Notes under the pieces: generated by a model | Told to the model about the DNA's origin: nothing | The model's database searches: none | Seen by the model: only the letters and a program-made list of their open reading frames with translations | Translations under genes and position numbers: made by a program | In this document: positions 18,253-26,134 of the stretch, in pieces | Layout: every line of letters starts with the position of its first letter | How positions within the stretch are numbered: the stretch's first letter is position 1 | Source: Methylomonas sp. ZR1 | Lineage (GTDB): Bacteria; Pseudomonadota; Gammaproteobacteria; Methylococcales; Methylomonadaceae | Assembly (NCBI RefSeq): GCF_013141865.1 | Contig: NZ_RCST01000001.1 | Location: forward strand, 1,736,001 to 1,800,000 | Reading direction: 5' to 3' | DNA: 64,000 bases

Positions 18253-19803
18253 TTAGGCGGCTTGCTGTTCGAGACAATAACGTCCTGTATGCAAGCTGCT
18301 AGGTCCGAGGCGCACGTACTTCAACATCAGATACATCTCGATAATCAGCAATATCGTGTAGAACAAGGCAAAGCCGCCAATACTGAACCACAGTTGCCCG
18401 GCGCTGAGGCTGGAAACGCTCATGTGGGTGGGCAATACGCCGGAGATAGTCCAAGGTTGGCGACCGACTTCGGCAACGAACCAACCGGTCTCGGCGGCAA
18501 TCCAGGGTAAGGGGATGCACCACACCGCCATGCGCAACAGCCAGCGTTTTTGATCGGCAACTCGGGTAGCGCAGTAGTAAAACGTCATCGCAAAGATGAA
18601 CAGCATGATAAAGCCGCAAGCCACCATGATGCGGAAGGTCCAGAATAGCGGGGCCACTTTGGGAATGGTGTCGTTGGCCGCTTTTTGGATCATCGCCGGG
18701 TCGGCGTCGGTGACCTTGTCGGTGTACTTTTTCAGTAATAAACCGTAACCGAGATCGGCTTTGTGGGCGTCGAACGCTGCTTTGGCACTTAGGTCACCGC
18801 CGCGCAGTTTTTGCAAATTGTCGTAAGCCACCATGCCGCTCTGGATACGCACTACGCTGTCTTCGCGCAAATCTTTGAGACCTTTGACATCTTCGTCGAC
18901 GGAGCGCGTGGCAATCAGGCCCAACACATAAGGCACTTTAAGCGCCAGGTCGGTTTTCTGATTGTCCTGATCGGGCAAACCAAACACGGTAAAACCTGCC
19001 GGGGCTGGGTGGGTATCCCATTCTGCTTCGATAGCTGCCAGCTTCATTTTTTGAGTTTCGCCGGAGGTGTAACCGCTTTCGTCGCCCAAGACGATGACCG
19101 ACAAGATAGAAGCCAAGCCAAAAGCCGAGGCTATTGAGAATGAGCGCCTGGCGAAACCGATGTCACGCTTGTTGAGCAAGTACCAGGAACTGATGCCCAA
19201 CACGAACATGGAACCCGTGACATAACCGGCTGCGACGGTATGTACGAATTTAACCTGCGCCACCGGGTTGAAGAACACGTCAGCGAAGCTGGTCATCTCC
19301 ATGCGCAGGGTTTCGTAGTTAAATGCTGCCCCAACCGGATATTGCATCCAGCCATTAGCAATCAGAATCCATAAGGCCGATAGGCTGGTCCCAACCGCTA
19401 GTAGCCAAGTAACCGTAAGGTGCTGGACCCTGCTGAGTCTATCCCACCCGAAAAAGAACAAGCCCACAAAGGTGGATTCCAAAAAGAATGCCATCCAGCC
19501 TTCCGCGGCCAGCAAAGGCCCGAAGATGTCGCCAACGTAATGCGAGTAATACGCCCAGTTGGTGCCGAACTGAAATTCTAGCGTCAAACCGGTGGTGACG
19601 CCCATGGCAAAATTGATCCCAAACAACTTGCCCCAAAACTTGACCATGTCCTTATAGACTTCCTTGCCGGTCATCACATACACCGATTCCATGATGCCGA
19701 GGATAAAGGTCATGCCCAGGGTCAAGGGCACAAAGAGGAAGTGATACAGCGCGGTCAGACCGAACTGCATGCGGGATAGCATGACTATATCGTCACCGAA
19801 CAT
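18253..19803 (-). CDS. cydA: Cytochrome bd ubiquinol oxidase subunit I
   Basis: 516 aa from the ATG at 19803 (MFGDDIVMLSRMQFGLTALY), which has a CAGGAG site; the longer frame upstream overlaps cydP and is rejected. It has the haem-ligand regions of the family, the periplasmic Q-loop (about residues 230-360, long type as in E. coli) and the signature GRQPWTISGVLPT. CydA binds haems b558, b595 and d and oxidises quinol. The adjacent sqr could supply quinol from sulfide. The bd oxidases studied in E. coli are sulfide-tolerant, so the pairing makes sense; that part is inference. Confidence 0.95.
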   Translation of the reverse strand: MFGDDIVMLSRMQFGLTALYHFLFVPLTLGMTFILGIMESVYVMTGKEVYKDMVKFWGKLFGINFAMGVTTGLTLEFQFGTNWAYYSHYVGDIFGPLLAAEGWMAFFLESTFVGLFFFGWDRLSRVQHLTVTWLLAVGTSLSALWILIANGWMQYPVGAAFNYETLRMEMTSFADVFFNPVAQVKFVHTVAAGYVTGSMFVLGISSWYLLNKRDIGFARRSFSIASAFGLASILSVIVLGDESGYTSGETQKMKLAAIEAEWDTHPAPAGFTVFGLPDQDNQKTDLALKVPYVLGLIATRSVDEDVKGLKDLREDSVVRIQSGMVAYDNLQKLRGGDLSAKAAFDAHKADLGYGLLLKKYTDKVTDADPAMIQKAANDTIPKVAPLFWTFRIMVACGFIMLFIFAMTFYYCATRVADQKRWLLRMAVWCIPLPWIAAETGWFVAEVGRQPWTISGVLPTHMSVSSLSAGQLWFSIGGFALFYTILLIIEMYLMLKYVRLGPSSLHTGRYCLEQQAA

Positions 19804-20032
19804 GGCGAGACTCCTGGGTGGGTTGTGAAAGAAAATCGGGATTGATTTGGACCGGCGCGGCGGGCAAAGCAAAGTGTGCGGCGATGTCCGGTTTAACTGC
19901 GGGGCGCTCTTGCCAGCGGAAGATCAAAAACCACAGGCCGGTGAGCAGGATTACTTTTATCAACAGCGCTGCGGCTATTTCCCAGCGTAGCAAGCCGGAT
20001 TTCGGTAAGGCAGAATGTGTAGTATCCGTCAT
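19793..20032 (-). CDS. cydP: CydP-like small subunit of cytochrome oxidase
   Basis: 79 aa from the ATG at 20032 (GAGGCGGCT before it). A soluble N-terminus is followed by one membrane helix (WEIAAALLIKVILLTGLWFL) ending in IFRWQERP, the pattern of CydP, a putative bd-oxidase accessory peptide found directly before cydA. The tail overlaps the cydA start by 11 bp, which supports coupled translation. It is the first gene after the candidate sigma-54 promoter. Confidence 0.75.
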   Translation of the reverse strand: MTDTTHSALPKSGLLRWEIAAALLIKVILLTGLWFLIFRWQERPAVKPDIAAHFALPAAPVQINPDFLSQPTQESRHVR

Positions 20033-20167
20033 AGCCGCCTCCTGGATTATTGGCAGGCTCCTTAAATTCGCTGGCGTCGTGATTCCAGCGCTCGAGGTAT
20101 CAGTTTCTGAGAGTTGACCGAAAAACATACGCACTTCGCAAATATCATTAATCAATAATATTTCTAT

Positions 20168-20183
20168 ATCAATTTGCGTGCCA
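20168..20183 (-). promoter_or_regulatory. Candidate sigma-54 promoter of the cydPAB-cydX-sqr operon
   Basis: Read on the minus strand: TGGCACGCAAATTGAT. The -24 element TGGCACG is perfect and the -12 element is TTGAT instead of TTGCW. GG and GA are 10 bases apart, as required. It ends about 135 bp before the cydP ATG. The one departure is A in place of the conserved -12 C. Confidence 0.5.
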
Positions 20184-20248
20184 AACGTGATTTCTCCGAT
20201 TAATCAAGGTAGGTAAGGGCCGATCAGCTATTTAGAGGTGCAAAATAC

Positions 20249-20302
20249 GTTTCAATATGAAACATTGAAACAATATCCAGGAGTCTGAAACAAAAATGAA
20301 AC
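20249..20302. promoter_or_regulatory. Cluster of TGAAAC half-sites, probable activator-binding region
   Basis: A perfect palindrome GTTTCAATATGAAAC at 20249-20263 is followed by direct TGAAAC copies at 20266-20271, 20286-20291 and 20297-20302. The cluster lies about 65-120 bp upstream of the candidate sigma-54 promoter, the normal place for an enhancer-binding protein. The protein that binds it is unknown and not encoded in the window as far as I can tell. Confidence 0.5.
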
Positions 20303-20578
20303 GTGGCACACCGATTCTGCAACAGTCTCCCGCTTTGATAAACCGACGCCCTAAATGCTGCCGCTCCATTGAGTATTGGAGCCCAAGGGCTTAAAGGGAG
20401 TCCGCTCCTCGCCGGAACGACGATTCCAGAAAATTCAAAAGAGGATCAACCCGGCCCTGTTTATCACTGGTGTTTCGTGCGGATTGCGCGCGTCGAAACC
20501 CAAGCGGATGCGCCTATAGACACACCGATTTAAGCGCCGGGTTAATGCTATGCGACTGGCAATTCGGTACTTCTGTTA
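20303..20578. other. Intergenic region without a gene
   Basis: Together with the promoter elements to its left, this separates cydP (20032) from tpm (20579). I see no supportable coding frame. A stretch near 20385-20440 (CTCCTCGCCGGAACGACG) has the look of a dispersed extragenic repeat common in proteobacteria, but I see no second copy here. Confidence 0.5.
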
Positions 20579-21235
20579 TCACCGAACCAACAGTTTATAG
20601 GTTTGCTCCACCATTTTAGTTAAGCCGCGCTCTTTAAAATGCAGCTCGGTCGCTAAGGCGTCGTCGCTGGTCAGCAATTCGATTTCACACCAGTGACTGT
20701 ATAAACGCTCAACCTCGTCGGCTTGGACGCTAAACGGCGGCCCCGGCATTTCGTGTTGCGGATAATCGAATGCTATCAGCAACATTTGCACGTTGGCGAG
20801 TAACAGCGAGGACAATTTCATCACGTAATCGATGCGCATATCCGGCGGCAAAGCCACCAGCGCCGCCCTATCGTAAACCGCATCAAACTCGCCGACATCG
20901 GCAGCTTGCAATGCAAAAAAATCCCCGCAGAAAATCTGCAAACCGTCCACCTCGCTGACCCAAAAATCGCCTTGGCGCCGCACCGTTGGTTGCAAATTGT
21001 TATCGGCGAAAAACGACTCGACAGCCAGCGGACTTAATTCCACACCCACCACCTGATAGCCCATGGCCAAGAGCCAGAGCAAGTCCTTGCTCTTGCCGCA
21101 CAACGGGACAAACACCCGCGCTTTTTCTGGGATAGACAAGCGCGGCCAATGCGTTTGCAGAATGGGGTTGAACTCATGCTTGTGAAAACCGATTTGGTTC
21201 TGTTGCCAACGCTGATGCCAAAAATCGTGATCCAT
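20579..21235 (-). CDS. tpm: Thiopurine S-methyltransferase
   Basis: 218 aa from the ATG at 21235 (GAGGGCAGGCT before it; the longer frame is unsupported). SAM-dependent methyltransferase that methylates thiols and, in bacteria, has been linked to selenium and tellurium volatilisation. Family motifs are DFWHQRWQQNQIGFH at the start, VFVPLCGKSKDLLWLLAMGY, GVELSPLAVESFF and YDRAALVALPPDMR. It stands alone, convergent with nothing close. Cytoplasmic. Confidence 0.9.
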   Translation of the reverse strand: MDHDFWHQRWQQNQIGFHKHEFNPILQTHWPRLSIPEKARVFVPLCGKSKDLLWLLAMGYQVVGVELSPLAVESFFADNNLQPTVRRQGDFWVSEVDGLQIFCGDFFALQAADVGEFDAVYDRAALVALPPDMRIDYVMKLSSLLLANVQMLLIAFDYPQHEMPGPPFSVQADEVERLYSHWCEIELLTSDDALATELHFKERGLTKMVEQTYKLLVR

Positions 21236-21704
21236 AGCCTGCCCTCTGATTTGATATTGCACGAATAACCATTCTATTTGACTTGCCGGTTTACTGCTCG
21301 GCATTGTTGGTAGCGAAAAAGCCGATTTTTTCGAACAGCGGCGATAGCTGATGGCAATCAGCTCTTCATGTCCGCTGGCGCGGCTTGTCGATACTGAACA
21401 TCCACTTGAATTTCCGCCGTTAAATGCCTCATTGACCTGCCGCCAGCCTGGGCTTCGAAGAGCTCAGCCCGAACGGGTAAAAAGGACCGGCGTAATAAAT
21501 ATAAGCTAACGTAAGAACCCATGGACGTAGATCCAACAAATCGTGATACATTTCGATGCGTCGCGCGGTCAAGCGAGCCGGAGCCGTTGCGAACGCTTCT
21601 TCTGCATGGGCAGAATAAAGAACCGGTTCAACACACGCTGCCGAGCAAGCCATGCGGGCTTAACTCGGTAGTCGATAATTTTTAAACCATCACAAGGAAT
21701 TTTC
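21236..21704. other. Intergenic region with a degenerate dispersed repeat
   Basis: No gene is supportable. At 21450-21480 the sequence GGCTTCGAAGAGCTCAGCCC (then GAACGGG) is a variant of the very common dispersed GCTTCGACAAGCTCAGCCCGAACGG-type repeat. The minus-strand frame 21429-21653 reads through it and is rejected as coding. Confidence 0.5.
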
Positions 21705-22136
21705 ATGGAACGTCGCGATTTTATTCGATTGAGTGCCGCCGGTGCGGCGATCAGCGCCATTGCCCCCAGTCTGGCCCAAGCCGGGGAAGCCGGCAAACAA
21801 CCTACACCGCCGGGCGATGTGTTTTACACCAAGGATGCGCAAGGCCGCTGGGCCGGCAAAGCCGCGACGCATTTGCCGGTGATTGAAGTCGTTAAAGCCG
21901 ACGATAAAACCACCGTCAAAATCACCACCCCGCACGAAATGAAAGGCTATGAACATTACATCGTCAAACACGTATTGCTGGATAAAGACTATAAATTCCT
22001 GAACGAGCGGATGTTCGATCCCAGCAAAGACCCGATCGCCATTTCCGAATTCAGCCTGGCGGGATACAGCGGCACGGTTTACGCCTTGAGTCTGTGCAAC
22101 AAGCACGATCTTTGGTTGAATAGCACCGAGGTATAA
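21705..22136 (+). CDS. Tat-exported superoxide reductase-like (desulfoferrodoxin family) protein
   Basis: 143 aa. Starts with a twin-arginine signal (ERRDFIRLSAAGAAISAIAP, RR at residues 3-4), so it should be folded before export to the periplasm. The mature part has the non-haem iron site pattern of superoxide reductase: His56 (THLPVIEV), His77 and His84 (HEMKGYEHYI), and Cys131 and His134 (CNKHDLW). It lacks the N-terminal rubredoxin-like Fe(Cys)4 domain. The conserved Glu before the first His is not evident, and the His77-His84 spacing is one longer than usual, so activity is not assured. An AAGGA site precedes the ATG. Confidence 0.75.
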   Translation: MERRDFIRLSAAGAAISAIAPSLAQAGEAGKQPTPPGDVFYTKDAQGRWAGKAATHLPVIEVVKADDKTTVKITTPHEMKGYEHYIVKHVLLDKDYKFLNERMFDPSKDPIAISEFSLAGYSGTVYALSLCNKHDLWLNSTEV

Positions 22137-22664
22137 AGCCATCAGATCGGCGATAACAAGGAGGTTGTCGCCGTTTGATCAATCATTTGCAGTCAGAAGC
22201 TCTCTGAGAATAGTCTGCAATCGACCCCAAGGAGTCAGTCGCTATTATCGGCCGTTTTTGTCTGGATTCTGCTTCTTAGCTGACCTTCAACAAGTTAGAT
22301 CAAGTACAGACTCCATGTTCTTGAGACGGATAGCCCTTGGTTCTGAGCGTATAGCGCTCAAGTGCGCTATACGTATTGTGCAAACCTGGATCGGTTAAAT
22401 GTAGCCACCTAAGCCGGGTAGAAACAATCCTCAGCTTGCTAAATCAAATCCCTACTTTCTTTTGGAAGATTGCGCACAACAACGCATCTAATAGTGGCAA
22501 CTTTCAACGAATTCGAATGCCCCATTTTTGCATCGCCGTTGAAATTTTCTGCCTCAGAGTGAAATATACAGGCGTTCTTCAACAGCCTGTTAGGTCTCAA
22601 AACCAAGAAATACTAAAAACAGTAAGTCATTGTCATTTAGATTCATTTAATGTAACTTTAAAAA
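22137..22664. other. Intergenic region at the left edge of the metal-resistance block
   Basis: No gene is supportable. Base composition becomes AT-rich towards 22664. It holds a perfect inverted repeat (22348-22373), described separately, and probably the promoter of the czc genes. Confidence 0.5.
22348..22373. repeat. Perfect inverted repeat, CGTATAGCGC / GCGCTATACG
   Basis: Two 10-bp arms separated by TCAAGT. There is no T-run after it, so it is not an obvious terminator. It may be an operator or a trace of a recombination event at the edge of the metal-resistance block. Confidence 0.6.
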
Positions 22665-23120
22665 ATGAATGCTCTACGACACTCTAAAACATGGCTCTCT
22701 ATCGTGCTGATACTCGCGATGCTCTGCCATTTTGGCTTGGGCCATCAAGATGTGTCGGCCTTTGTGCTGTGTTTTGGGGCTGATGGTCATATAGCTGTAG
22801 AGAAGACTGGCAAAGACCCATTAGCTAGTGTAAATGCAGTCACTCGTTTCATCGATGAGACCAATGCTCTTACGAGCGATGAACGTGAACCCTGCTCGTC
22901 GCCTTGCACTGACATCCCAATCGATGGTGATGATCACATTCCCCTACAGTTGACGAATTTGTCAAAAATAGCGATTGATATTGGGCTTTTGCCGGTATTT
23001 TTTCTGATTTCACTCTTGGTTTTTTATGCCAGAGTCATCATTCGGCAATCGGCATTTTTCGACCCGCCGTTTACCGATTCCCGACTACTCGCCCTGCGCA
23101 GTACCGTTTTACTGATTTAG
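22665..23120 (+). CDS. Hypothetical membrane protein at head of czc block
   Basis: 151 aa, family not recognised. An N-terminal hydrophobic segment (WLSIVLILAMLCHFGLG) looks like a signal peptide. The centre has four cysteines (VLCFGADGH and EPCSSPCTD), and one membrane helix lies near the end (IGLLPVFFLISLLVFYARVI). It begins 90 bp before the CzcC-like gene on the same strand. Position and the Cys/His content suggest a role in metal sensing or delivery, but this is inference. The ribosome-binding site is weak. Confidence 0.6.
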   Translation: MNALRHSKTWLSIVLILAMLCHFGLGHQDVSAFVLCFGADGHIAVEKTGKDPLASVNAVTRFIDETNALTSDEREPCSSPCTDIPIDGDDHIPLQLTNLSKIAIDIGLLPVFFLISLLVFYARVIIRQSAFFDPPFTDSRLLALRSTVLLI

Positions 23121-23210
23121 CCACCTCTCCTAGCTGCAACTCACCAGCCGAAGGCGCAGGTTCATCTGTGTCCGTGTTGACGTTCCCTCTATGCTACGGA
23201 GAAATTTTCC

Positions 23211-24572
23211 ATGTTCTCAAATTATGTGCGGCCACTTGGCGTTGCACTGTGTTTATTGATTACTGTCGGCTCGGTCGATGCGAGTCCGGCAGATAACACG
23301 CTATTGCCGGCACAATCAGGCGATCTGGGTGCAAACGATACCAGTCGGCAAGCCATTGAGGAACCGACCGGTTCCCTGGTTTTGTCTCAAGCGCTTGCCC
23401 TAGCGCTAACCCAGAACCCCGAACTCTCCGCCTTTTCCTGGGAGAGCCGCGCACAGGAAGCGGCCACCCTCCAAGCGGGTTTGTTTCCCAATCCCACCTT
23501 CAATGCCAATGCCGCGAACTTTGGTAATCAGGTCATCAAGGGCTTCGATGGCGATGTCGTCACCTTGGAACTCAGCCAATTGATCGAATTGGGCGGAAAA
23601 CGCACCGCCCGCATGGAAGCGGCATCGCTGACCAAACAATTAGCCGATTGGGATTACGAAACCAAACGAGCCGATGTACTCACTCAAGTTACGCAGGCAT
23701 TTATTGACGTGTTGGCCGCCCAACAGCGCTTGACGCTAACAAAACAAACGCATGAATTGGCGAATCAGACGACGGTCACGACCGCTGCGCGAGTGCAGGC
23801 AGGCAAGGTGTCGCCCGTTGAAGAAACCAAGGCCAAAGTTGCTCGCGCTTCGGTGCAAATCGAGCTGATGCGTGCCCAGAAAGAACTGGAAGCCGCCCGC
23901 AAGCGTTTAGCCGCCGGCTGGGGCAGTACGACACCGCACTTTGAGGCGGTGAGCGGTCATTTGGAAAGCATCCAGGCGCCGGCTTCCCTGGACTCATTGA
24001 CGCAACGCCTCTCCAAAAATCCCGATTTAGCCCGTTGGGCCACCGAGATCACCCAACGTCAGGCGCTTATCACGATGGAAAAATCCAAAGCTATCCCGGA
24101 TGTCACCGCGACTGTCGGTGCCAGTAAATTTCTGATGCCCAATGATTACGCCTTAGTCGTTGGTTTTTCTGTGCCATTGCCGGTATTTGACCGCAATCAA
24201 GGCCGTATTCAAGAAGCCGAGCATCGATTGACCAAAGCGGAAGACGAATTGCGCAGCGCCGAGATACGCATCGCTACGGCATTGAACACCGCCTATCAGG
24301 CCCTGGATACCGCTCATTCCGAAATCATCACCTTGCAGCAAGACATTTTGCCGGGCGCCCAAAGTGCTTATGACGCCGCCTGTGAAGGTTATCGTTTGGG
24401 TAAGTTTGGTTTTCTCGACGTACTGGATGCACAGCGCACGCTGTTTAGCGCCAAAAATCAGTATTTACTGGCCTTGGCCGAATATCACAAGTCCGTGGCC
24501 AACGTGGAACGTCTGGTCGGCGGCAATATGAACGAGACAGTGGCGGACAGCCAACCCGAGGTATCACCATGA
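23211..24572 (+). CDS. czcC: CzcC-like outer-membrane channel (TolC family)
   Basis: 453 aa with a signal peptide (YVRPLGVALCLLITVGSVDA) and two OEP repeats, the first beginning LSQALALALTQNPELSAFSW. The ending (LGKFGFLDVLDAQRTLFSAK) is typical of CzcC/CusC-type channels of metal-exporting RND systems. A GGAG site precedes the ATG. It overlaps the adaptor gene by 4 bases. Confidence 0.88.
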   Translation: MFSNYVRPLGVALCLLITVGSVDASPADNTLLPAQSGDLGANDTSRQAIEEPTGSLVLSQALALALTQNPELSAFSWESRAQEAATLQAGLFPNPTFNANAANFGNQVIKGFDGDVVTLELSQLIELGGKRTARMEAASLTKQLADWDYETKRADVLTQVTQAFIDVLAAQQRLTLTKQTHELANQTTVTTAARVQAGKVSPVEETKAKVARASVQIELMRAQKELEAARKRLAAGWGSTTPHFEAVSGHLESIQAPASLDSLTQRLSKNPDLARWATEITQRQALITMEKSKAIPDVTATVGASKFLMPNDYALVVGFSVPLPVFDRNQGRIQEAEHRLTKAEDELRSAEIRIATALNTAYQALDTAHSEIITLQQDILPGAQSAYDAACEGYRLGKFGFLDVLDAQRTLFSAKNQYLLALAEYHKSVANVERLVGGNMNETVADSQPEVSP

Positions 24573-26116
24573 ACACGATTAACAAAAAACAATGGACCGC
24601 TATCGCCGCGATTATCGTGGTCGGCCTCTTGCTCGGCCTATTGATTTTGATCATCGACAAATCGATGCCGGAAGGTGAGGAACACGGCGAAGAAAGCCAT
24701 GCAGCGGCTAAAGCACATAGCACCGAAGGCGATGATGACCATGAACATGCCGATGAAGCCAAGCAGGCTCAAGGCCCGCACGGCGGTGACGTTTACAGTG
24801 ACGGCGATTTTAAGCTGGAAATCCTGCTTAGCGAGGAAGGCGGCGAGCCGCACTTTCGCGTTTATCCGTTCAAACAGGATAAACCGCTTCAGCCCGTTGC
24901 CGATCAACTCTCCGTGCAACTGAAGCGCCCGAGCGGCGAACAACAACGCATCGAGTTCGAGCCTGAAAAAGCCTATTGGCAGAGTACCCAGACTATCGAC
25001 GAGCCCCATGTCTTTGAAGCGAACGTGACGGCAAGACGAGATGGTCAGACGTTTCAGTTTGCTTTCAGTAAAGAAGAAGGCAAAGTAACCTTGAGCGATC
25101 AGCAAATCGCCGAAACCGGTATCTCGATTCAGACCGCAGGTGCAGCGCACATCACAAGCTCTGTCACCCTACCGGGTGAAATTCGCTTCAATGAAGATAA
25201 GACGTCTCATGTGGTACCGCGTTTGGCCGGTGTGGTGGAGAGCATTTCCGCCAACCTGGGCCAGCAAGTCAAACAAGGTCAGGTCATCGCCGTGATTGCC
25301 AGTACGGCGTTGTCCGAGCAGCGTAGTGAATTGTTGTCGGCACAAAGGCGATTGGAGTTAGCCCGCTCTACCTTTGCGAGGGAAAAGCACTTATGGGAGG
25401 ACAAAATCTCGGCGGAGCAAGACTACCAACAAGCCCGGCAGGCGATGCAGGAAATGGAAATCGCCGTTCATAATGCCCAACAGAAATTGATAGCACTCGG
25501 CGCAAATCCTACCGTGTCGGCCAGCGGCGGCTCACTCAATCGTTACGAAATTCGCGCACCGTTCGACGGCATGGTGGTCGAGAAACACATCGCCATGGGA
25601 GAAGCGGTCAAGGAAGATGCCAGCATTTTCACCATTACTGACTTATCTTCCGTCTGGGCCGAAATTATCGTCTCGGCGAAGGATCTCAATGTCGTGCAGA
25701 TCGGCAAACAGGTCAACATCAAGGCCACGGCGTTCGATTCATCGGCAACCGGTACGCTGTCTTATATAGGCGCATTGATGGGCGAACAAACTCGCACCGC
25801 TACGGCTCGCGTGACGCTGGACAATCCGCAGATGGCTTGGCGACCCGGATTGTTTATCACGGTCGAACTGCCCACCAAGGAAAGTGACGTGCCAGTCGCG
25901 GTGGAAGTCGATGCCATCCAGATGATCAAAAACAAGCCGACGATTTTTATTCGCGTATCCGGCGGCTTTATTGCTCAACCGGTCACCACCGGACTATCGG
26001 ATGGCAAAGTCACCGAGATCGTGTCAGGACTCATACCCGGTACCGAATACGCTGTCAATGGCAGCTTCGTCATTAAATCCGAGCAAGGCAAAAGCAGTGC
26101 CGAGCACTCGCATTGA
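24569..26116 (+). CDS. czcB: CzcB-like periplasmic adaptor, His-rich N-terminus
   Basis: 515 aa. A membrane anchor (AIAAIIVVGLLLGLLILII) is followed by a His/Glu-rich stretch at about residues 33-72 (EEHGEESHAAAKAHSTEGDD, DHEHADEAKQ, GPHGG), a likely periplasmic metal-binding site. Then come the barrel-sandwich motifs (VVPRLAGVVESISANLGQQV and IRAPFDGMVVEKHIAMGEAV). It connects the inner and outer parts of the tripartite metal pump. It overlaps czcC and is 18 bp before czcA. Confidence 0.9.
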   Translation: MNTINKKQWTAIAAIIVVGLLLGLLILIIDKSMPEGEEHGEESHAAAKAHSTEGDDDHEHADEAKQAQGPHGGDVYSDGDFKLEILLSEEGGEPHFRVYPFKQDKPLQPVADQLSVQLKRPSGEQQRIEFEPEKAYWQSTQTIDEPHVFEANVTARRDGQTFQFAFSKEEGKVTLSDQQIAETGISIQTAGAAHITSSVTLPGEIRFNEDKTSHVVPRLAGVVESISANLGQQVKQGQVIAVIASTALSEQRSELLSAQRRLELARSTFAREKHLWEDKISAEQDYQQARQAMQEMEIAVHNAQQKLIALGANPTVSASGGSLNRYEIRAPFDGMVVEKHIAMGEAVKEDASIFTITDLSSVWAEIIVSAKDLNVVQIGKQVNIKATAFDSSATGTLSYIGALMGEQTRTATARVTLDNPQMAWRPGLFITVELPTKESDVPVAVEVDAIQMIKNKPTIFIRVSGGFIAQPVTTGLSDGKVTEIVSGLIPGTEYAVNGSFVIKSEQGKSSAEHSH

Positions 26117-26134
26117 TCCCCAGGAGTTCGCATC

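Noticed and set aside
20303..20321. Sigma-54-like motif on plus strand (TGGCAC then CTGCA)
   Set aside because: GG and GC are 12 bases apart instead of 10, and no plus-strand gene follows.
21429..21653. Minus-strand frame of 74 codons
   Set aside because: Its end (PFGLSSSKPRLAAGQ) comes from a common dispersed repeat, and there is no ribosome-binding site or family.
21705..22136. SoxY-like sulfur carrier
   Set aside because: A Tat signal is shared, but the GGCGG carrier end is missing and the His/Cys pattern is that of superoxide reductase.
22165..22398. Plus-strand frame of 77 codons
   Set aside because: No recognisable protein, low-quality start, and it spans the inverted repeat at 22348.
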